64,000 bases of DNA from Flavobacterium sp. (lineage in GTDB: Bacteria; Bacteroidota; Bacteroidia; Flavobacteriales; Flavobacteriaceae): NCBI GenBank assembly GCA_014377455.1, contig JACMPO010000046.1, forward strand, positions 1 through 64,000, read 5' to 3'. Below, piece after piece: positions 63,611 to 64,000 of this stretch. The notes beneath the pieces are model-generated. The model was not told where the DNA came from and ran no database searches. It saw only the letters and a list, made by a program, of their open reading frames with translations. The stretch's first letter is position 1. Each line of letters begins with the position of its first letter. The position numbers were made by a program, and so were the translations under genes.

Positions 63611-64000
63611 TTAACAGCAATTACTTCCTGGACTGCAACTATTTGATTTTGTTGCTAATTCGCTCAGATTCACTTTTACTTTTTCAACAATGCCACAGTT
63701 GTTTTTAGCCAAACAATCGGTTTTTGTATTTGTCAATACAAATTGGTTGTTTATAAAGTCCAAACCATATTTTCCAATAGTTTCTTGTTGATATTCTATT
63801 TCGATGTCTAAGTCTTCTCCATTAAATAAAGCATCTGTTGATTCAATAATTTGAACTATTTTTTTGGGTTCCAATCGATGATCAAAATCAACAGAAGTCC
63901 AAAGTTGTAACGATGCATTTTTTGTAGTTCTAAAAGTATTGCCACAATCTGTAAATTGTTTTGTAATCATTCCCACTTCAGTAATGTGAAAATGTGAAGG
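63611..64000 (-). CDS. DUF6428-family protein of arsenic operons (5' end cut by window)
   Basis: The frame is open to the window edge (reading in from base 64000 gives PSHFHITEVG before the GTG at 63976 and ATG at 63970), so the start lies outside. The visible 129 residues contain TDCGNTFRTTKNASLQLWTSVDFDHRL in parts and a cysteine-rich end CSPGSNCC. This DUF occurs in flavobacterial arsenic operons between the ArsR regulator and arsenate reductase. The histidines and cysteines could bind metal or arsenite, but its activity is unknown to me. Confidence 0.8.
   Translation of the reverse strand, partial: PSHFHITEVGMITKQFTDCGNTFRTTKNASLQLWTSVDFDHRLEPKKIVQIIESTDALFNGEDLDIEIEYQQETIGKYGLDFINNQFVLTNTKTDCLAKNNCGIVEKVKVNLSELATKSNSCSPGSNCC

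Noticed and set aside
1-64000. Many overlapping open frames of 60-110 codons on the opposite strand or in other frames of clear genes
   Set aside because: They lie inside strongly supported genes, have no family motifs, and are expected by chance in AT-rich coding DNA.
1-64000. Searches for tRNA, rRNA, CRISPR repeats, insertion sequences and prophage genes
   Set aside because: I saw no cloverleaf, no regularly spaced direct repeats, no transposase or integrase motif and no phage structural gene.

Overview
The window is a piece of a low-GC (visibly AT-rich) Bacteroidetes chromosome, most likely Flavobacterium or a close relative in the Flavobacteriaceae. The evidence is: two secreted proteins with type B C-terminal signals for the type IX secretion system (T9SS); promoter boxes of the Bacteroidetes form TTG-N17-19-TAnnTTTG; family members typical of flavobacteria (the zinc-less DnaX, an IgGFc-binding-type adhesin, the DUF6428 arsenic protein, a GH3/serine-hydrolase fusion); and almost no Shine-Dalgarno sequences, with several TTG or GTG starts. 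I see no tRNA, rRNA, insertion sequence, prophage or CRISPR array.

Layout. 1-906: the end of a cupin gene, an attC-like folded element and a small secreted-protein gene, together resembling an integron-type cassette remnant. 1-10.3 kb (minus strand): two large T9SS adhesin-like proteins and an ABC-2 exporter pair. 10.4-17.3 kb: dnaX, in which an A10 run splits the coding frame, then an MsbA-like exporter, yebC, gcvT, an acyl-ACP thioesterase and ridA. 17.3-25.5 kb: envelope genes (LptD, cell-wall amidase, MlaD) and a flavobacterial Fe-S oxidoreductase cluster. 25.6-32.3 kb: GH3/serine-hydrolase lipoprotein, pdxH, CAP lipoprotein, YggS-type PLP protein and S41 protease. 32.4-36.7 kb: a cobalamin riboswitch controlling a BtuB-like receptor and a beta-propeller surface lipoprotein (BtuG-like by position), with a BtuF-like binding protein divergent from them. 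A BtuC/BtuD-like permease and ATPase lie 22 kb away at 59.0-60.8 kb, so a complete B12 or related metal-chelate uptake route can be assembled from this window. 36.7-43.5 kb: a thioredoxin-fold lipoprotein without CxxC, pyrR-pyrB, a STAS-like protein, RNase Z, a sodium:solute symporter and recR.

43.6-59.0 kb is a collinear plus-strand exopolysaccharide/capsule locus: Wza-type export protein, Wzc-type tyrosine autokinase, enzymes predicted to make UDP-GlcA, UDP-GalNAcA and dTDP-4-keto-6-deoxyglucose, a GT2, a pyruvyl transferase, two tandem paralogous GT4 enzymes, a protein with a GIPC-glucosaminyltransferase-type N-terminal domain, and a membrane-anchored GH88/105-type unsaturated uronyl hydrolase. 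No Wzx flippase, Wzy polymerase or initiating phosphoglycosyltransferase is visible. 59-64 kb (minus strand): B12/iron ABC transporter, APC amino-acid permease, and an arsenate-reductase/DUF6428 pair with a 41-residue membrane-protein gene between them.

The observations most worth following up are the dnaX slippery site, which would give a 360-aa gamma-like and a 576-aa tau-like product; the attC-like cassette; the riboswitch plus BtuG-like unit; the apparently leaderless recR promoter; and the makeup of the polysaccharide locus.
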